This document shows, one piece after another, positions 23,863-33,590 of a DNA stretch of 64,000 bases. This stretch comes from Pseudomonadota bacterium (GTDB lineage Bacteria; Pseudomonadota; Gammaproteobacteria; Steroidobacterales; Steroidobacteraceae). The stretch spans positions 1 to 64,000 of the forward strand of contig JAEWAF010000102.1 in assembly GCA_023391815.1 (NCBI GenBank), in the 5' to 3' direction. The translations under genes and the position numbers were made by a program. The notes beneath the pieces are model-generated. The model did no database searches and was not told where the DNA came from. It saw only the letters and a program-made list of their open reading frames with translations. Numbering within the stretch: position 1 is the first letter of the stretch; the number at the start of each line of letters is the position of its first letter.

Positions 23863-26265
23863 ATGAGTACTGACTCGAATCGCAAACATTCTCAGCAGCC
23901 ACACAGCGACACCGAGTCGCACACCATCACCGATGACATGCTGGTCATCATTCCGGTGCGCAACCTGGTGTTGTTCCCGGGCACGGTGGTGCCCGTGGCC
24001 ATCAATCGCGACCGCTCGCTGGCGGCCGCGCAGGAAGCCGTGCGTAACAATCGCAAGCTCGGGTTCCTGTTACAGCATGACCCGGATCTGCAGGCCCCCA
24101 CCGGCAGCGATCTGTATACGACCGGTACGGTCGCGAACATCGTGCGCTATGTGACGGGCGCCGACGGCACGCATCACCTGGTCGTCCAGGGTGAGCGACG
24201 CTTCCGCGTGCTCGATTGGCAGAATGGCCTGCCTTACATGGTCGCGCGCGTCGAATATCTGCCCGATCCGACCAACGTGGGCAGCGATGTCGAAGCCCGC
24301 GCCCTCAACTTGAAGCGGCTCGCGGCCGAAGCCATCAGCTTGCTGCCGCAAGCGCCGGCCGAGCTGTCCAACGCCATTCAGTCGGTCGAATCGGCCTCGA
24401 CCCTGGCGGATCTGGTCGCGAGCTTCATGGATGTGAAGCCCAACGAGAAGCAGGAGCTGCTCGAAACCCTCGACCTGAAGGTGCGCCTCGAGCGCGTCAG
24501 CTCGTTGTTACAGAAGCGCATCGAAGTGCTGCGTCTCCAGCGTCAGCTGGAAGAGAAGACGCGCGACGCCATCGATGAGCGTCACAAGGAAGTCCTGCTC
24601 CGCGAACAACTGCGCCAGATCCGCAAGGAACTGGGCGAGGAAGGCGAGGCCGGCGAAGAAATCGCCGAGCTGAGGGAAGCCATCGAGAAGGCCGGCATGC
24701 CCGAGGACGCCAAGGAGCAGGCCGAGAAGGAATTGAAGCGGCTGGAGCGCATGTCGGATGCCAGCGCCGAATACTCGATGCTGCGGACCTGGCTGGACTG
24801 GATGATTCAACTGCCCTGGTCCAAGCTGGACAAGGAGTCGATCGAAATCGAGCATGCCCGCAAGGTGCTCGACGAGGATCACTTCGGCCTGGACAAGATC
24901 AAGCGACGCATCGTCGAGTACCTGGCCGTGCGCAAGCTCAACCCGCAGGGTCGCAGCCCGATCCTGTGCTTCGTGGGCCCGCCGGGCGTGGGTAAGACCT
25001 CGCTGGGCCAGAGCATCGCTCGCGCGCTGGGCGTGAAGTTCGCGCGCGTCAGCTTGGGTGGCGTGCACGACGAGGCCGAGATTCGCGGCCATCGGCGCAC
25101 GTACATCGGCGCGCTTCCAGGCAACATCGTTCAGGCGATTCGCAAGGCCGGCACGCGCAACTCGGTGCTGATGCTGGACGAGATCGACAAGCTCGGCGCC
25201 GGCATCCAGGGCGATCCGTCGGCGGCGTTGTTGGAAGTGCTCGATCCGGAGCAGAACAACACGTTCCGCGACAACTACCTGGGCGTGCCGTTCGACCTCT
25301 CGAAGGTGGTGTTCATCGCCACGGCGAACATGCTCGACACCATCCCCGGCCCGTTGCGCGATCGCATGGAAGTGATCGAGCTCACCGGCTACACCGAGGA
25401 CGAGAAGGTCGAGATCGCCAAGCGTTATCTGGTGCGTCGTCAGCTCGAAGCGAACGGCTTGAAGCCCGAGCAGGCGTCGATCACGGACGACGCGCTCCGT
25501 CAGATCGCGCGGGACCACACCCGCGAGGCCGGCGTGCGTAATCTGGAAAGGATGATCGGCGCGGTCCTGCGTAATGTGGCGGTGAAGATCGCGGAAGGCT
25601 CGATCACTCAGCAGACGGTCGATGTCGGCGACCTGCCAGCCATCCTCGGCGCTCCGCGCTTCGAGAACGAAGTAGCGATGCGGGTCAGCGTGCCCGGTGT
25701 GGCGACAGGTCTGGCGTGGACGCCGGTCGGCGGCGACATCCTGTTCATCGAGTCGACGCGCGTGCCCGGCAACGGCAAGCTCATTCTCACCGGCCAGCTC
25801 GGCGAGGTGATGAAGGAGAGCGCGCAGGCCGCGTTGTCGCTGCTGAAGTCGCAGGCGGCACGGCTCGGCATCGATACGACCGTCTTCGATAAGAGCGACG
25901 TGCACATTCACGTGCCCGCCGGCGCAATTCCGAAGGACGGCCCGAGCGCGGGCGTGTCGATGTTCACGTCGCTGGTCTCGCTGTTCACGAACAAGACCGT
26001 GCGCAGTGACCTGGCGATGACCGGCGAGATCAGCTTGCGAGGCCTGGTGCTGCCGATCGGCGGCGTCAAGGAGAAGACGGTGGCCGCGCATCGCGCGGGC
26101 ATCCGCAAGGTGCTGCTACCGGCGCGCAATCGCAAGGATCTCGAGGATGTGCCGAAGAGCGTGCGCGACGAAGTCGAGTTCGTGTTCTGCGAACGTGTCG
26201 ATGACGTGATCCGAGAGGCGCTCGGCATTCAGTTGAACGTAACACAGGTGAATGCCGCGGCTTGA
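23863..26265 (+). CDS. lon: ATP-dependent Lon protease
   Basis: Lon degrades misfolded and regulatory proteins in the cytosol. In order: an N-terminal LAN domain (IIPVRNLVLFPGTVVPVAIN), coiled-coil region (KTRDAIDERHKEVLLREQLR, then QIRKELG), AAA+ module with Walker A GPPGVGKTS and Walker B VLMLDEIDK, and a C-terminal S16 protease domain with the catalytic Ser in PKDGPSAGVSM and Lys in GGVKEKTVAAHRAG. The length, about 800 residues, is standard. The start at 23863 (MSTDSNRKHS) or the in-frame ATG at 23833 are both possible; neither has a strong ribosome site. It follows hsp20 in the same direction with 134 bases between. Confidence 0.97.
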   Translation: MSTDSNRKHSQQPHSDTESHTITDDMLVIIPVRNLVLFPGTVVPVAINRDRSLAAAQEAVRNNRKLGFLLQHDPDLQAPTGSDLYTTGTVANIVRYVTGADGTHHLVVQGERRFRVLDWQNGLPYMVARVEYLPDPTNVGSDVEARALNLKRLAAEAISLLPQAPAELSNAIQSVESASTLADLVASFMDVKPNEKQELLETLDLKVRLERVSSLLQKRIEVLRLQRQLEEKTRDAIDERHKEVLLREQLRQIRKELGEEGEAGEEIAELREAIEKAGMPEDAKEQAEKELKRLERMSDASAEYSMLRTWLDWMIQLPWSKLDKESIEIEHARKVLDEDHFGLDKIKRRIVEYLAVRKLNPQGRSPILCFVGPPGVGKTSLGQSIARALGVKFARVSLGGVHDEAEIRGHRRTYIGALPGNIVQAIRKAGTRNSVLMLDEIDKLGAGIQGDPSAALLEVLDPEQNNTFRDNYLGVPFDLSKVVFIATANMLDTIPGPLRDRMEVIELTGYTEDEKVEIAKRYLVRRQLEANGLKPEQASITDDALRQIARDHTREAGVRNLERMIGAVLRNVAVKIAEGSITQQTVDVGDLPAILGAPRFENEVAMRVSVPGVATGLAWTPVGGDILFIESTRVPGNGKLILTGQLGEVMKESAQAALSLLKSQAARLGIDTTVFDKSDVHIHVPAGAIPKDGPSAGVSMFTSLVSLFTNKTVRSDLAMTGEISLRGLVLPIGGVKEKTVAAHRAGIRKVLLPARNRKDLEDVPKSVRDEVEFVFCERVDDVIREALGIQLNVTQVNAAA

Positions 26266-26276
26266 TACCGCAGTAG

Positions 26277-26304
26277 GCCGCGGGTGGAAGCACCCACCCG
26301 CGGC
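26277..26304 (+). terminator. strong hairpin after lon
   Basis: GCCGCGGGTGG (26277-26287) pairs perfectly with CCACCCGCGGC (26294-26304) over a 6-base loop, 12 bases past the lon stop. No T-run follows, so it may act with Rho or as 3' protection. Confidence 0.6.
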
Positions 26305-26803
26305 GCTGACCCCGTCCTGAGCTCTCGCGCCTGCCACGATGGCACGCGTAATGCACCCGATCAGCATGAATCGCATTGCAAGATTGGCGCGAAGAGAGTA
26401 ATCAGTGAGTCATGTTCCGCACTCAATCGAGTGAGATGCGCAACTTAAGCGCGTTCCAGCGTCGCATTCCGCGAGCTGCGCGGGTCTTCATTATTCCTTC
26501 TTCATTACCGATGCCGATCGTTACGGTTCGGCACCGTGGCTGGACGCACCTGCTTGGCGCAGAAGCTTACGGAACATGTTCGGCCACGGATCAGTCTTTG
26601 AGTGTGGGGTTGTCGGCAATTGCCAGAGGCAATGACGAGCGAAACCCTCAGCAACCCGCGTGCAGTCACCGGAGTATGCTGGTTACGAATCAGGTCAGTG
26701 TGAACTGCCTTCGAGAGCACACTGTCGAACAGGTATATAGAACCCGCGAGTCGGGACGGATTTGAATCTGTCGCTACAGGCTCGCTGATTGGAGGGCGGT
26801 TCG
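26305..26803. other. about 500-base gap between lon and prkA
   Basis: No gene is supported. The one long open frame (26412-26765) has unlike composition and no ribosome site. An inverted repeat CAGTGTG (26696-26702) / CACACTG (26718-26724) lies about 100 bases before prkA and may mark a regulator site. A strong ribosome site (GGAGGGCGG) stands just before the prkA ATG. Confidence 0.4.
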
Positions 26804-28798
26804 ATGACGTCAGACAGCCCCAGAGGAAGCTCGCAACGCGGCGAGAGCTTCGTCGAGGCCTTGAGCGCCTACAGCCGATTCCATCGTGCCCAACACTGGT
26901 CGGGCACCTTCGGCGAGTTCCTTCGCACCATCGTCCCCGGCAACGCGCGACAGCTGGCTCGCAGCAGTCACGAATATCTATGGGACATGCTCAATTGGTT
27001 CGGCAAGAACGCACCGGGCGCCAACGGCAACAGCAGCGGCAATGGCAACGGGAACGGCAACGCTGAAGGCGCCGGCTCCAAGGAGCTGTTCAAACGCGAG
27101 TTGTTCGGCATCGACGAGCCGCTCGGCCGCATCGTCGATTATTTCAAAGCGGCGGCCGCCGGCTCCGATGTCGGCAGACGCTTGTTACTGCTGCTAGGCC
27201 CGCCGTCGGGTGGCAAGTCCACCATGGCGATCCTGTTGAAGCGCGGCCTCGAGGAATACAGCCACACCGATGAAGGCGCCATGTATGCCTTGCAGGGCTC
27301 GCCGATGCACGAGTCGCCACTCAATCTGATTCCGGCGAGCTTGCGCGGCGAGTTCCGCGACACGTACGGCGTGGAGATCAAAGGTGAGCTGAGCCCGTGG
27401 GCGCGCGATCGACTCGAGCGCGAATTCGAAGGCGACTTCCTGCGCATGCCGGTCGAGCGCATCTTTCTCTCGGAAGCGGCGCGCGTGGGTGTTGGCACGT
27501 ACGCACCACACGATCCGACCACGGCCGATCTCGCGGACCTGGTGGGCTCTGTTGACCTGTCCAAGGTCGCGCAATATGGCGATGAAGGCGATCCGCGCGC
27601 GTGGTCGTGGTCGGGCGCCGTGTATGCCGCGAGCCGCGGCGTGCTCGAGATGATCGAAATCCTCAAAGTTAAGCGTGAATTCCTGTATCTGCTGCTGACG
27701 CTGACCCAGGAAAAGAACGTAAAGGTCTCGCGCTTCCCGCTGATCTATCTGGACGAGACCATTCTCGCGCACACCAACCTGGCGGAATTCCACAAGTTCC
27801 TGCAGGAGAAGGAGAACGAGGCGCTGCTCGACCGCATGGTCATCGTCAAGGTGCCTTACACCCTGTCCTACTTCGAGGAATCGCGGATCTACAACAAGCT
27901 GGTGTCCGCGGCGCCGGCGTTTCGGGATGTGCATCTGGATCCGCACGCGTTGAAGCTCGCCGCGGTGTTCGCGGTGCTGACGCGCCTCTACAAGCCCGAG
28001 CGCGAAGGCTTGGACATGTCGAAGAAGCTGCGTCTATACGCGGGCGAGAGCGTGGAAGGTTTCCCGGAGACGGAGATCACGCGGCTGCGCGCCGAAGCGC
28101 CCGAGGAAGGTCTGACAGGTGTCAGTCCCCGCTTTATCGTGAATTCGATTTCCAACGCCATCACGCGCACCGACAAGAAGAGTCTGACCAGCATGGAAGT
28201 GCTGCTCGCGCTCAAGGACTCGATCGAAACCGATGCGCGCATGGATGCGAAGGCCAAGAAGCTGTGGATCGATTATCTGGTACTGGCGCGCAAGGACTTC
28301 TACAACCGCTGGGTGAAGGAAGACGTGCATCGCGCGCTGTTCGCTTCGTTCGAGGACGAAGCTCAGCAGCTGCTCGACAAGTACCTGGATGAAGTCGAGG
28401 CCTCGCTCGATCACCGCGAAGTCACCGACCCGATCACAGGCGAATCGCGTCCCGCCGACGAGCGTTTCCTGCGCTCGGTGGAGGACAAGATCAAGGTATC
28501 GGAATCGGGCAAGCTGACCTTCCGTCAGGAAGTGGTGCGCAAGGCCATGGTGGCTTACAAGGCCGGTGAGAAATTCACTCTCAATAGCCATTCGCGCATG
28601 CGCGAGGCCATCGAGCAGTATCTGTTCGAGGAGCGGCGTGACGTGCTGCGCCTGGTGACATCCGCGGCGCGGCCCGACGACGAAGCCCGTAAGAAAATTT
28701 CCGCGGTTCAGGACCGCCTGACCTCGGAGTATGGTTACGACGATCACAGTGCGAAGGAAGCGCTGAGCTACGTGACGACGTTGCTGGCCCAAGAGTAA
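26804..28798 (+). CDS. prkA: PrkA family AAA+ serine protein kinase
   Basis: The 664-residue protein is the PrkA (YeaG) type. It has an N-terminal AAA_PrkA domain with Walker A GPPSGGKST and Walker B-like FPLIYLDETILAHTNLAEFH, then a C-terminal kinase-like region (FRQEVVRKAMVAYKAGEKFT). An Asn/Gly-rich insert (GANGNSSGNGNGNGNAEG, about residues 72-90) looks like a local expansion. PrkA homologues are stress and stationary-phase proteins. The gene is first of the conserved prkA-DUF444-spoVR trio. I chose the ATG at 26804 after GGAGGGCGG. Confidence 0.95.
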   Translation: MTSDSPRGSSQRGESFVEALSAYSRFHRAQHWSGTFGEFLRTIVPGNARQLARSSHEYLWDMLNWFGKNAPGANGNSSGNGNGNGNAEGAGSKELFKRELFGIDEPLGRIVDYFKAAAAGSDVGRRLLLLLGPPSGGKSTMAILLKRGLEEYSHTDEGAMYALQGSPMHESPLNLIPASLRGEFRDTYGVEIKGELSPWARDRLEREFEGDFLRMPVERIFLSEAARVGVGTYAPHDPTTADLADLVGSVDLSKVAQYGDEGDPRAWSWSGAVYAASRGVLEMIEILKVKREFLYLLLTLTQEKNVKVSRFPLIYLDETILAHTNLAEFHKFLQEKENEALLDRMVIVKVPYTLSYFEESRIYNKLVSAAPAFRDVHLDPHALKLAAVFAVLTRLYKPEREGLDMSKKLRLYAGESVEGFPETEITRLRAEAPEEGLTGVSPRFIVNSISNAITRTDKKSLTSMEVLLALKDSIETDARMDAKAKKLWIDYLVLARKDFYNRWVKEDVHRALFASFEDEAQQLLDKYLDEVEASLDHREVTDPITGESRPADERFLRSVEDKIKVSESGKLTFRQEVVRKAMVAYKAGEKFTLNSHSRMREAIEQYLFEERRDVLRLVTSAARPDDEARKKISAVQDRLTSEYGYDDHSAKEALSYVTTLLAQE

Positions 28799-28917
28799 TC
28801 CTGGAAGTGAACCGGAACGTGCTTTGAGGAGTAGTCTTATCAAAAGGCCCATCCATGGCGCGCTCACCAGGAGTACTGTAGCAAGCAAGGTCGAATGAGA
28901 CGGGGGTTGCGAGCGAC

Positions 28918-30111
28918 ATGAGCGACAACGCAACGGGCAACAACGGAGCTGGCGACTCCGGAAATCGCAGCCCGGGCGAGGCCGGTTGGTACGACCTCTT
29001 CTCGCGCGGCGCGAGAGACTGGCTGCGGCACAATGACAAGGTGCGCGACGCCGTCCGCCAGCATCTGCCACAGATCGTGGCCGGCGCCGACGTGCTCACC
29101 GGTGGTGCAAGCACAGTGCGCGTGCCGGTGAAGATGCTGGAGCATTATCGATTCCGGCTGCGCAATTCCAACGAGCAACAAGGCGTCGGGCAAGGCCAGG
29201 CCAAGCCCGGCGATCGTATCGGCCGTCCGCAGCAGGACAGCGAGAATCAGCGCGGTCAGGGCGGCAACGAAGACGGCGGCGTGCAATACACGCTGGAGTT
29301 TCGCATCGACGATATCGTCGACTGGCTGTGGGAAGAGATGAAGCTGCCGAATCTCGAAGCCAAGGCCGGCCGCGCCAAGGAAGACGACTGGACGCGCGAA
29401 GGCTGGGATCGGCGCGGCGCGCGCTCGCGGCTCGATCGTCGACGCTCCATGAAGGAATCCATCAAACGTCGCGGCGTGCAATCCGCCGTCGGCGCCGAAT
29501 CGCCCTCATTCACCGATGAAGATCTGCGTTATCGCCAACTCGCCAAGCGCGAGCAGCCGGCGATGCAGGCCGTCGTGATTCTGTTGCTCGATGTCTCCGG
29601 CAGCATGGGCGAGCGCGAGCGGCAGATCTCGAAGACGTTTTTCTTCTGGGCCATTCAAGGCCTGCGCCGACAATACCGTCACCTCGAGCTGGTGTTCGTC
29701 GCGCACACCTCCGAGGCCTGGGAGTTCGAAGAAGACGAGTTCTTCAAAGTGACCGGCACTGGCGGCACGGTCGCATCGGCGGGCTTGAAGAAAGTGCGCC
29801 AGGTGATCGAGGAACGTTACAGCCCCAGCCAGTACAACATTTATTTGTTCTACGCCTCCGACGGCGAGAACTTCCCGTCCGATCAGCCGCAAGCGCAAGT
29901 CGCGCTGGAAGAAGTGTCCGGCGACTGCAATTACTGCGGGTTCCTGGAGGTCGCGCCGCTCGCCGGCTCCGCCCCGGACAGCGAGATCGGCCGGCTGTTC
30001 GTCGACCTGTCGCGGGATGACGATAGCGTCGGCGCGTACCGCGTCAGCGGTACGGATGACATCTGGAATGCCGTGCGGCATTTCTTCACCCACGCTTCGC
30101 AGGGTTCCTAG
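28918..30111 (+). CDS. YeaH/YhbH family protein (DUF444) with VWA-type domain
   Basis: The 397-residue protein is the standard partner of PrkA (yeaH beside yeaG in E. coli). An N-terminal region rich in charged residues includes VRVPVKMLEHYRFR. The C-terminal half has a von Willebrand A-like fold with a MIDAS-type LLLDVSGSMGERERQ and later YASDGENFPSD. The middle (GQGQAKPGDRIGRPQQDSEN) is flexible. Its biochemical role is unknown, but its constant linkage to PrkA and SpoVR points to a common stress complex. Confidence 0.93.
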   Translation: MSDNATGNNGAGDSGNRSPGEAGWYDLFSRGARDWLRHNDKVRDAVRQHLPQIVAGADVLTGGASTVRVPVKMLEHYRFRLRNSNEQQGVGQGQAKPGDRIGRPQQDSENQRGQGGNEDGGVQYTLEFRIDDIVDWLWEEMKLPNLEAKAGRAKEDDWTREGWDRRGARSRLDRRRSMKESIKRRGVQSAVGAESPSFTDEDLRYRQLAKREQPAMQAVVILLLDVSGSMGERERQISKTFFFWAIQGLRRQYRHLELVFVAHTSEAWEFEEDEFFKVTGTGGTVASAGLKKVRQVIEERYSPSQYNIYLFYASDGENFPSDQPQAQVALEEVSGDCNYCGFLEVAPLAGSAPDSEIGRLFVDLSRDDDSVGAYRVSGTDDIWNAVRHFFTHASQGS

Positions 30112-30117
30112 ACGTCA

Positions 30118-31524
30118 ATGCCCGACACGATGCACACCGAAGACTGGCAATCCCATATCTCGCGCATCGAACAGTTGGCTCGCGCGCAGGGATTGAAGTA
30201 CCACCCCGTCGAGTTCGAGGTGGTGCCGGAAAGCTTCATGACCGAGATCGCGATCTACGGTCTGCCGGTTCGCATGCCGCACTGGTCGTTCGGCGTTCGT
30301 TACATCTATCAGTTGATTCAGCATCGCATGGGGCTGTCGCGGCTGTTCGAAGTCGTGTTCCCCGGCAATCCGGGTCGCGCTTATCTCGCGAAAAGCAACA
30401 GCGCTGCGGAGAACGTGCTGGTGACTGCACACGTGCTCGGTCATGCGGATTTCTCCGCCAACAACATGCTGTTCCGTCGCAGCCAGGATCAGGTCGGCGA
30501 GCACATTGTCGAACAAGCGGCCGCTCACGCGCGCCAGATTGCGATGGCCATTGAAGAGCACGGTTTAGAGCGCGTCGAGTTGGTGCTCGACGCCGCGCTG
30601 TCGCTGGAGCAACACATCGATATCGATCAAGGACTGCGCCGTCCCCGCTACCCTGAAACAATCGCGGAACGCGGCGCGCCGGTCAACGATGAATTCGCGA
30701 AACGTTTCGCGGCACTTGGTCCGGACACGGCGCGCCCGATGCACAGTGGGCCCGCGAAGAAAGCGCCAATACCGCCGCATCCCGAAAGCGACCTGCTGTG
30801 GTTCATCGCTCAATACGCGCCGGACATGGAGCCTTGGGAGCGGGACATCTTCCTGGCGGTCCGCGAAGAATCGTTTTATTTCTATCCCGTGTTCGCCTGC
30901 CAGATCATGAACGAAGGCTGGGCTTCGTACTGGCACGCGCGGTTGCTACGAGAAGCGGATTTTCTGCCCGCGGCGGCCTATGTGGACGCGATCAAGTGTC
31001 ACTCGGATGTCGTTCGCCCGACCGCTACCGGCGAGAACGTGGCACTGGCCACCAACCCTTATCACCTCGGCTTTTCGATCTGGGAAAAGATCGTGGAATC
31101 GCAGGGCCTCGAAGCCGCGCGCCGGATCATGGCCGAGGACGACGACTTCTCCTTCGTGCGCAACCATCTCACTCACGAGCTGGCCACGGAGCTGAAGCTG
31201 TTCCGCTTCAAAGGCCCCGCGACCGGCACGCTGACGGTGCAGGAGATGGATCTGCCGATGCTTCATGAAGCGCTGCTTCATCCGAAGTACGGTTTCGGCG
31301 CGCCGAGAGTGAGCGCGGCTCGTATTCACGTGGATGGGAAGCTCGAGCTGGCGCATGACCACGTCACGGACGGCCGTGGCCTCGACCCTGAACGCGCGCG
31401 AAGGGTGCTGGAGTACGTGGCGAGAGTGTGGCGTCGTCCGGTGAGTCTCGTCACCGTGGACAACGATCAACGCAGCGTCGAGATTTCGGTTTCGCCCGGC
31501 CTGACGCCGAACTTCAGTCGCTGA
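30118..31524 (+). CDS. SpoVR family protein
   Basis: The 468-residue cytosolic protein is named after Bacillus SpoVR (cortex formation); the E. coli homologue is YcgB. Family sequence is clear throughout: PHWSFGVRYIYQLIQHRMGL, LVTAHVLGHADFSANNMLF with several His, DLLWFIAQYAP, and NEGWASYWHARLL. It begins 7 bases after the DUF444 stop, so it is surely cotranscribed. In non-sporulating proteobacteria this trio is a starvation or stationary-phase operon of unknown mechanism. Confidence 0.94.
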   Translation: MPDTMHTEDWQSHISRIEQLARAQGLKYHPVEFEVVPESFMTEIAIYGLPVRMPHWSFGVRYIYQLIQHRMGLSRLFEVVFPGNPGRAYLAKSNSAAENVLVTAHVLGHADFSANNMLFRRSQDQVGEHIVEQAAAHARQIAMAIEEHGLERVELVLDAALSLEQHIDIDQGLRRPRYPETIAERGAPVNDEFAKRFAALGPDTARPMHSGPAKKAPIPPHPESDLLWFIAQYAPDMEPWERDIFLAVREESFYFYPVFACQIMNEGWASYWHARLLREADFLPAAAYVDAIKCHSDVVRPTATGENVALATNPYHLGFSIWEKIVESQGLEAARRIMAEDDDFSFVRNHLTHELATELKLFRFKGPATGTLTVQEMDLPMLHEALLHPKYGFGAPRVSAARIHVDGKLELAHDHVTDGRGLDPERARRVLEYVARVWRRPVSLVTVDNDQRSVEISVSPGLTPNFSR

Positions 31525-31541
31525 GCCTCGAGCCTGCGAGT

Positions 31542-32417
31542 TCAGGCCGCGGAAGCTGACAAGAACCGCGCCTTGTAATCCTGCACGAACGCTTCGAGCG
31601 AGCGCGGCGGGCGGCCGGTCACGTCCTGGACGACGGTATTGGGCGGGACATTGAGCATGTTGGACGCGCACGCGTCCCAATATTCCAGCTTCGCTTCGAT
31701 CATCACGGGCGACAGGCCTTTACCTTGCAGCCAGCCGCGCGCCTCGTTGGCGGTGATGTCGTGGTAGCGGACCGGCTTGCCGAGAATATGACTGAGCCTG
31801 TCAGCGATTTGCGGAAAGCTTAGCGACTCCGAGCCGGTCACCGTATAGATGCGCCCCGCATGCGAAGGATCTTTCAAAGCAGCGACCGCGACGGCGGCCA
31901 CGTCCCGCGCGTCGACCCAGCTCCAGGCATTGGAGCGGAACGGACCGGCGATGAGCCCCTGCTGGGCGATGGTGGGCGCGAATTCGAACAACAACTGGAG
32001 CATGTAAGCCGGACGCAAGCGGGTGACCGCGACGTCCGGACAAGCGGCCACGCCGCTTTCGGCCTGACCGAGCCAGCGAAGCATGCGGGCACAACACATC
32101 TGCGGATTGGCGCCGACGCCGGACAGCTGCACGAAGCGTTTGACGCCCGCAGCCTTGGCGGCATTGGCCATCTTCAGATGGTTTTCGGCGATGTGGGGCG
32201 AATACCCCGAGGCCAGGAAAGCGGCCTCGACACCCTCGAAGGCACGTTGCAGACTGCTTGCGTCCTCCGGATCGGGGCGGACCGCCTCGATATTGGGCGC
32301 CTTGATCGGCAGATCGACGGGTTCCTGTAATAGCGCACGGACGGCCACGGGCTGATTGGCTAGCTCGGCGAGCACTGCTCGGCCTACATGGCCCGTTACG
32401 TCCGTCACCAGAAACAT
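31542..32417 (-). CDS. NmrA-like / NAD(P)-binding atypical SDR protein
   Basis: The 291-residue Rossmann protein starts MFLVTDVTGHVGRAVLAELA, a version of the G-x-x-G-x-x-G nucleotide site with the first Gly changed to Asp (TDVTGHVG). It continues through GVKRFVQLSGVGA, with no Tyr-x3-Lys dyad, and SWVDARDVAAVAVAAL, the family's typical core. Such proteins (QOR2, NmrA, HSCARG type) bind NADP(H) and act as quinone reductases or redox sensors; which one is not clear. It is divergent from a LysR regulator that probably controls it. It converges on spoVR with 17 bases between. Confidence 0.85.
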   Translation of the reverse strand: MFLVTDVTGHVGRAVLAELANQPVAVRALLQEPVDLPIKAPNIEAVRPDPEDASSLQRAFEGVEAAFLASGYSPHIAENHLKMANAAKAAGVKRFVQLSGVGANPQMCCARMLRWLGQAESGVAACPDVAVTRLRPAYMLQLLFEFAPTIAQQGLIAGPFRSNAWSWVDARDVAAVAVAALKDPSHAGRIYTVTGSESLSFPQIADRLSHILGKPVRYHDITANEARGWLQGKGLSPVMIEAKLEYWDACASNMLNVPPNTVVQDVTGRPPRSLEAFVQDYKARFLSASAA

Positions 32418-32440
32418 CGTTCAATCCCCCGGTAGCAGGT

Positions 32441-32510
32441 CTTGATCAAGGGTTGCGAAATTGGGCGATACATTAAGCAAGCTTCCCACTGCGGTAAACC
32501 ACCGCCGCAG
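32441..32510. promoter_or_regulatory. palindromes between NmrA-like and LysR genes
   Basis: CTTGATCAAG (32441-32450) is a perfect 10-base palindrome. CTGCGG (32489-32494) and CCGCAG (32505-32510) form a second inverted repeat. Both lie in the 181-base divergent region where the LysR protein should bind. Confidence 0.4.
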
Positions 32511-32598
32511 CAAAAACTTCGTGCGTTACGGTCATCAATTCAGAGCCTACAATGCGCCCACGTCACGGTTCCGTGACTGCAGGGAAAGAATTCTTTGA

Positions 32599-33585
32599 AT
32601 GAACAATTTCAGTGACATCGTAGCCTTCGTGCGTGTCGTTGAAGCCCACAGCTTCGTCGCCGCCGCACAGACGCTAGGTATGTCCCCCTCGGCGATTAGC
32701 AAGGCGGTGAGCCGCCTGGAGGAACGCCTGGGGGCGCGCCTACTCAATCGCACTACGCGCTCGCTGAGTTTGACCGACTTGGGCACGGGCTTCTACGAGC
32801 GCTGTCGCGAAGCGCTCGGCCAGCTCGACCAGGCGGAAAACGAGGTGTCGGAGTCGCGTGGTGTTCCGCGGGGCAAACTCCGCGTCGACGTGCCCATTTC
32901 CCTGGGCCGCCGGATCATCGTGCCCGCCTTGCCGCGCTTCATTGAACAAAATCCCGAGCTGACGGTGCAGATGAGCATGAACGACCGGGTCATCGATCTG
33001 GTGCAGGAAGGCATCGACGCCGCCCTGCGCGTCGGCAACCTGTCGGACTCCAGTTTGATCGCACGCCGGGTCGGCAATCTGCGCGGCGTCACCTGCGCCT
33101 CGCCTGAATACATCGAGCGCATGGGCGGCCCGCCGAAGACCCCCGAGGATCTCAAGCCGGAACAATGCATCGCCATGTTTCGGCCCGGCAGCAATCAGAT
33201 TCGTGACTGGATGTTCCGAAAGAATGGCGTGGACCACACGATCATTCCGGCCGCGCCGCTGTCGTTCAGCGATCCCGAATCGGCTGTCGCCGCTGCGGTG
33301 AGCGGCGCCGGCTTCGTTCGCACTCTGGATTTCACGGCCGAAGCGCAGATCGCTTCAGGATTGTTACAACCGGTGCTGGAAGATTGGAATGAAGGCGCGT
33401 GGTGGCCTGTTTCCGTGGTCTACCCACAGCATCGCCAGCCGACTGCGAAAATCCGCGCGTTCATCGAGTTCGTCAGCGGCCTGTTCCCTCAGGTCACCCC
33501 CGACCGCGCTCCCGCGGTCAACGGTGCCGGCACCGATGCCACGCCAGCTCGCGCTTCACGCATGGCGGCCGCCGCGCCGCCTTGA
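32599..33585 (+). CDS. LysR-family transcriptional regulator
   Basis: The 328-residue protein has the N-terminal HTH (VAAAQTLGMSPSAISKAVSR; RLGARLLNRTTRSLSLTDLG), then a type-2 periplasmic-binding-like effector domain. It belongs to the CrgA/DmlR-like group, as does the LysR at 21690, and the two share the RSLSLTD/HSLSLTD HTH end. The C-terminus has an extra Ala/Pro-rich tail (about 30 residues, ATPARASRMAAAAPP). It likely regulates the divergent NmrA-like gene. Confidence 0.93.
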   Translation: MNNFSDIVAFVRVVEAHSFVAAAQTLGMSPSAISKAVSRLEERLGARLLNRTTRSLSLTDLGTGFYERCREALGQLDQAENEVSESRGVPRGKLRVDVPISLGRRIIVPALPRFIEQNPELTVQMSMNDRVIDLVQEGIDAALRVGNLSDSSLIARRVGNLRGVTCASPEYIERMGGPPKTPEDLKPEQCIAMFRPGSNQIRDWMFRKNGVDHTIIPAAPLSFSDPESAVAAAVSGAGFVRTLDFTAEAQIASGLLQPVLEDWNEGAWWPVSVVYPQHRQPTAKIRAFIEFVSGLFPQVTPDRAPAVNGAGTDATPARASRMAAAAPP

Positions 33586-33590
33586 TCGTG

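Noticed and set aside
24508..26091. Minus-strand open frame of 527 codons across lon
   Set aside because: Antisense to an unambiguous Lon; the composition (Arg/His/Gln-rich) is that of a shadow frame.
26412..26765. Possible small gene between lon and prkA
   Set aside because: No ribosome site, no membrane or family signal, and odd composition (Arg/Ser/Thr mix). Listed only as intergenic.
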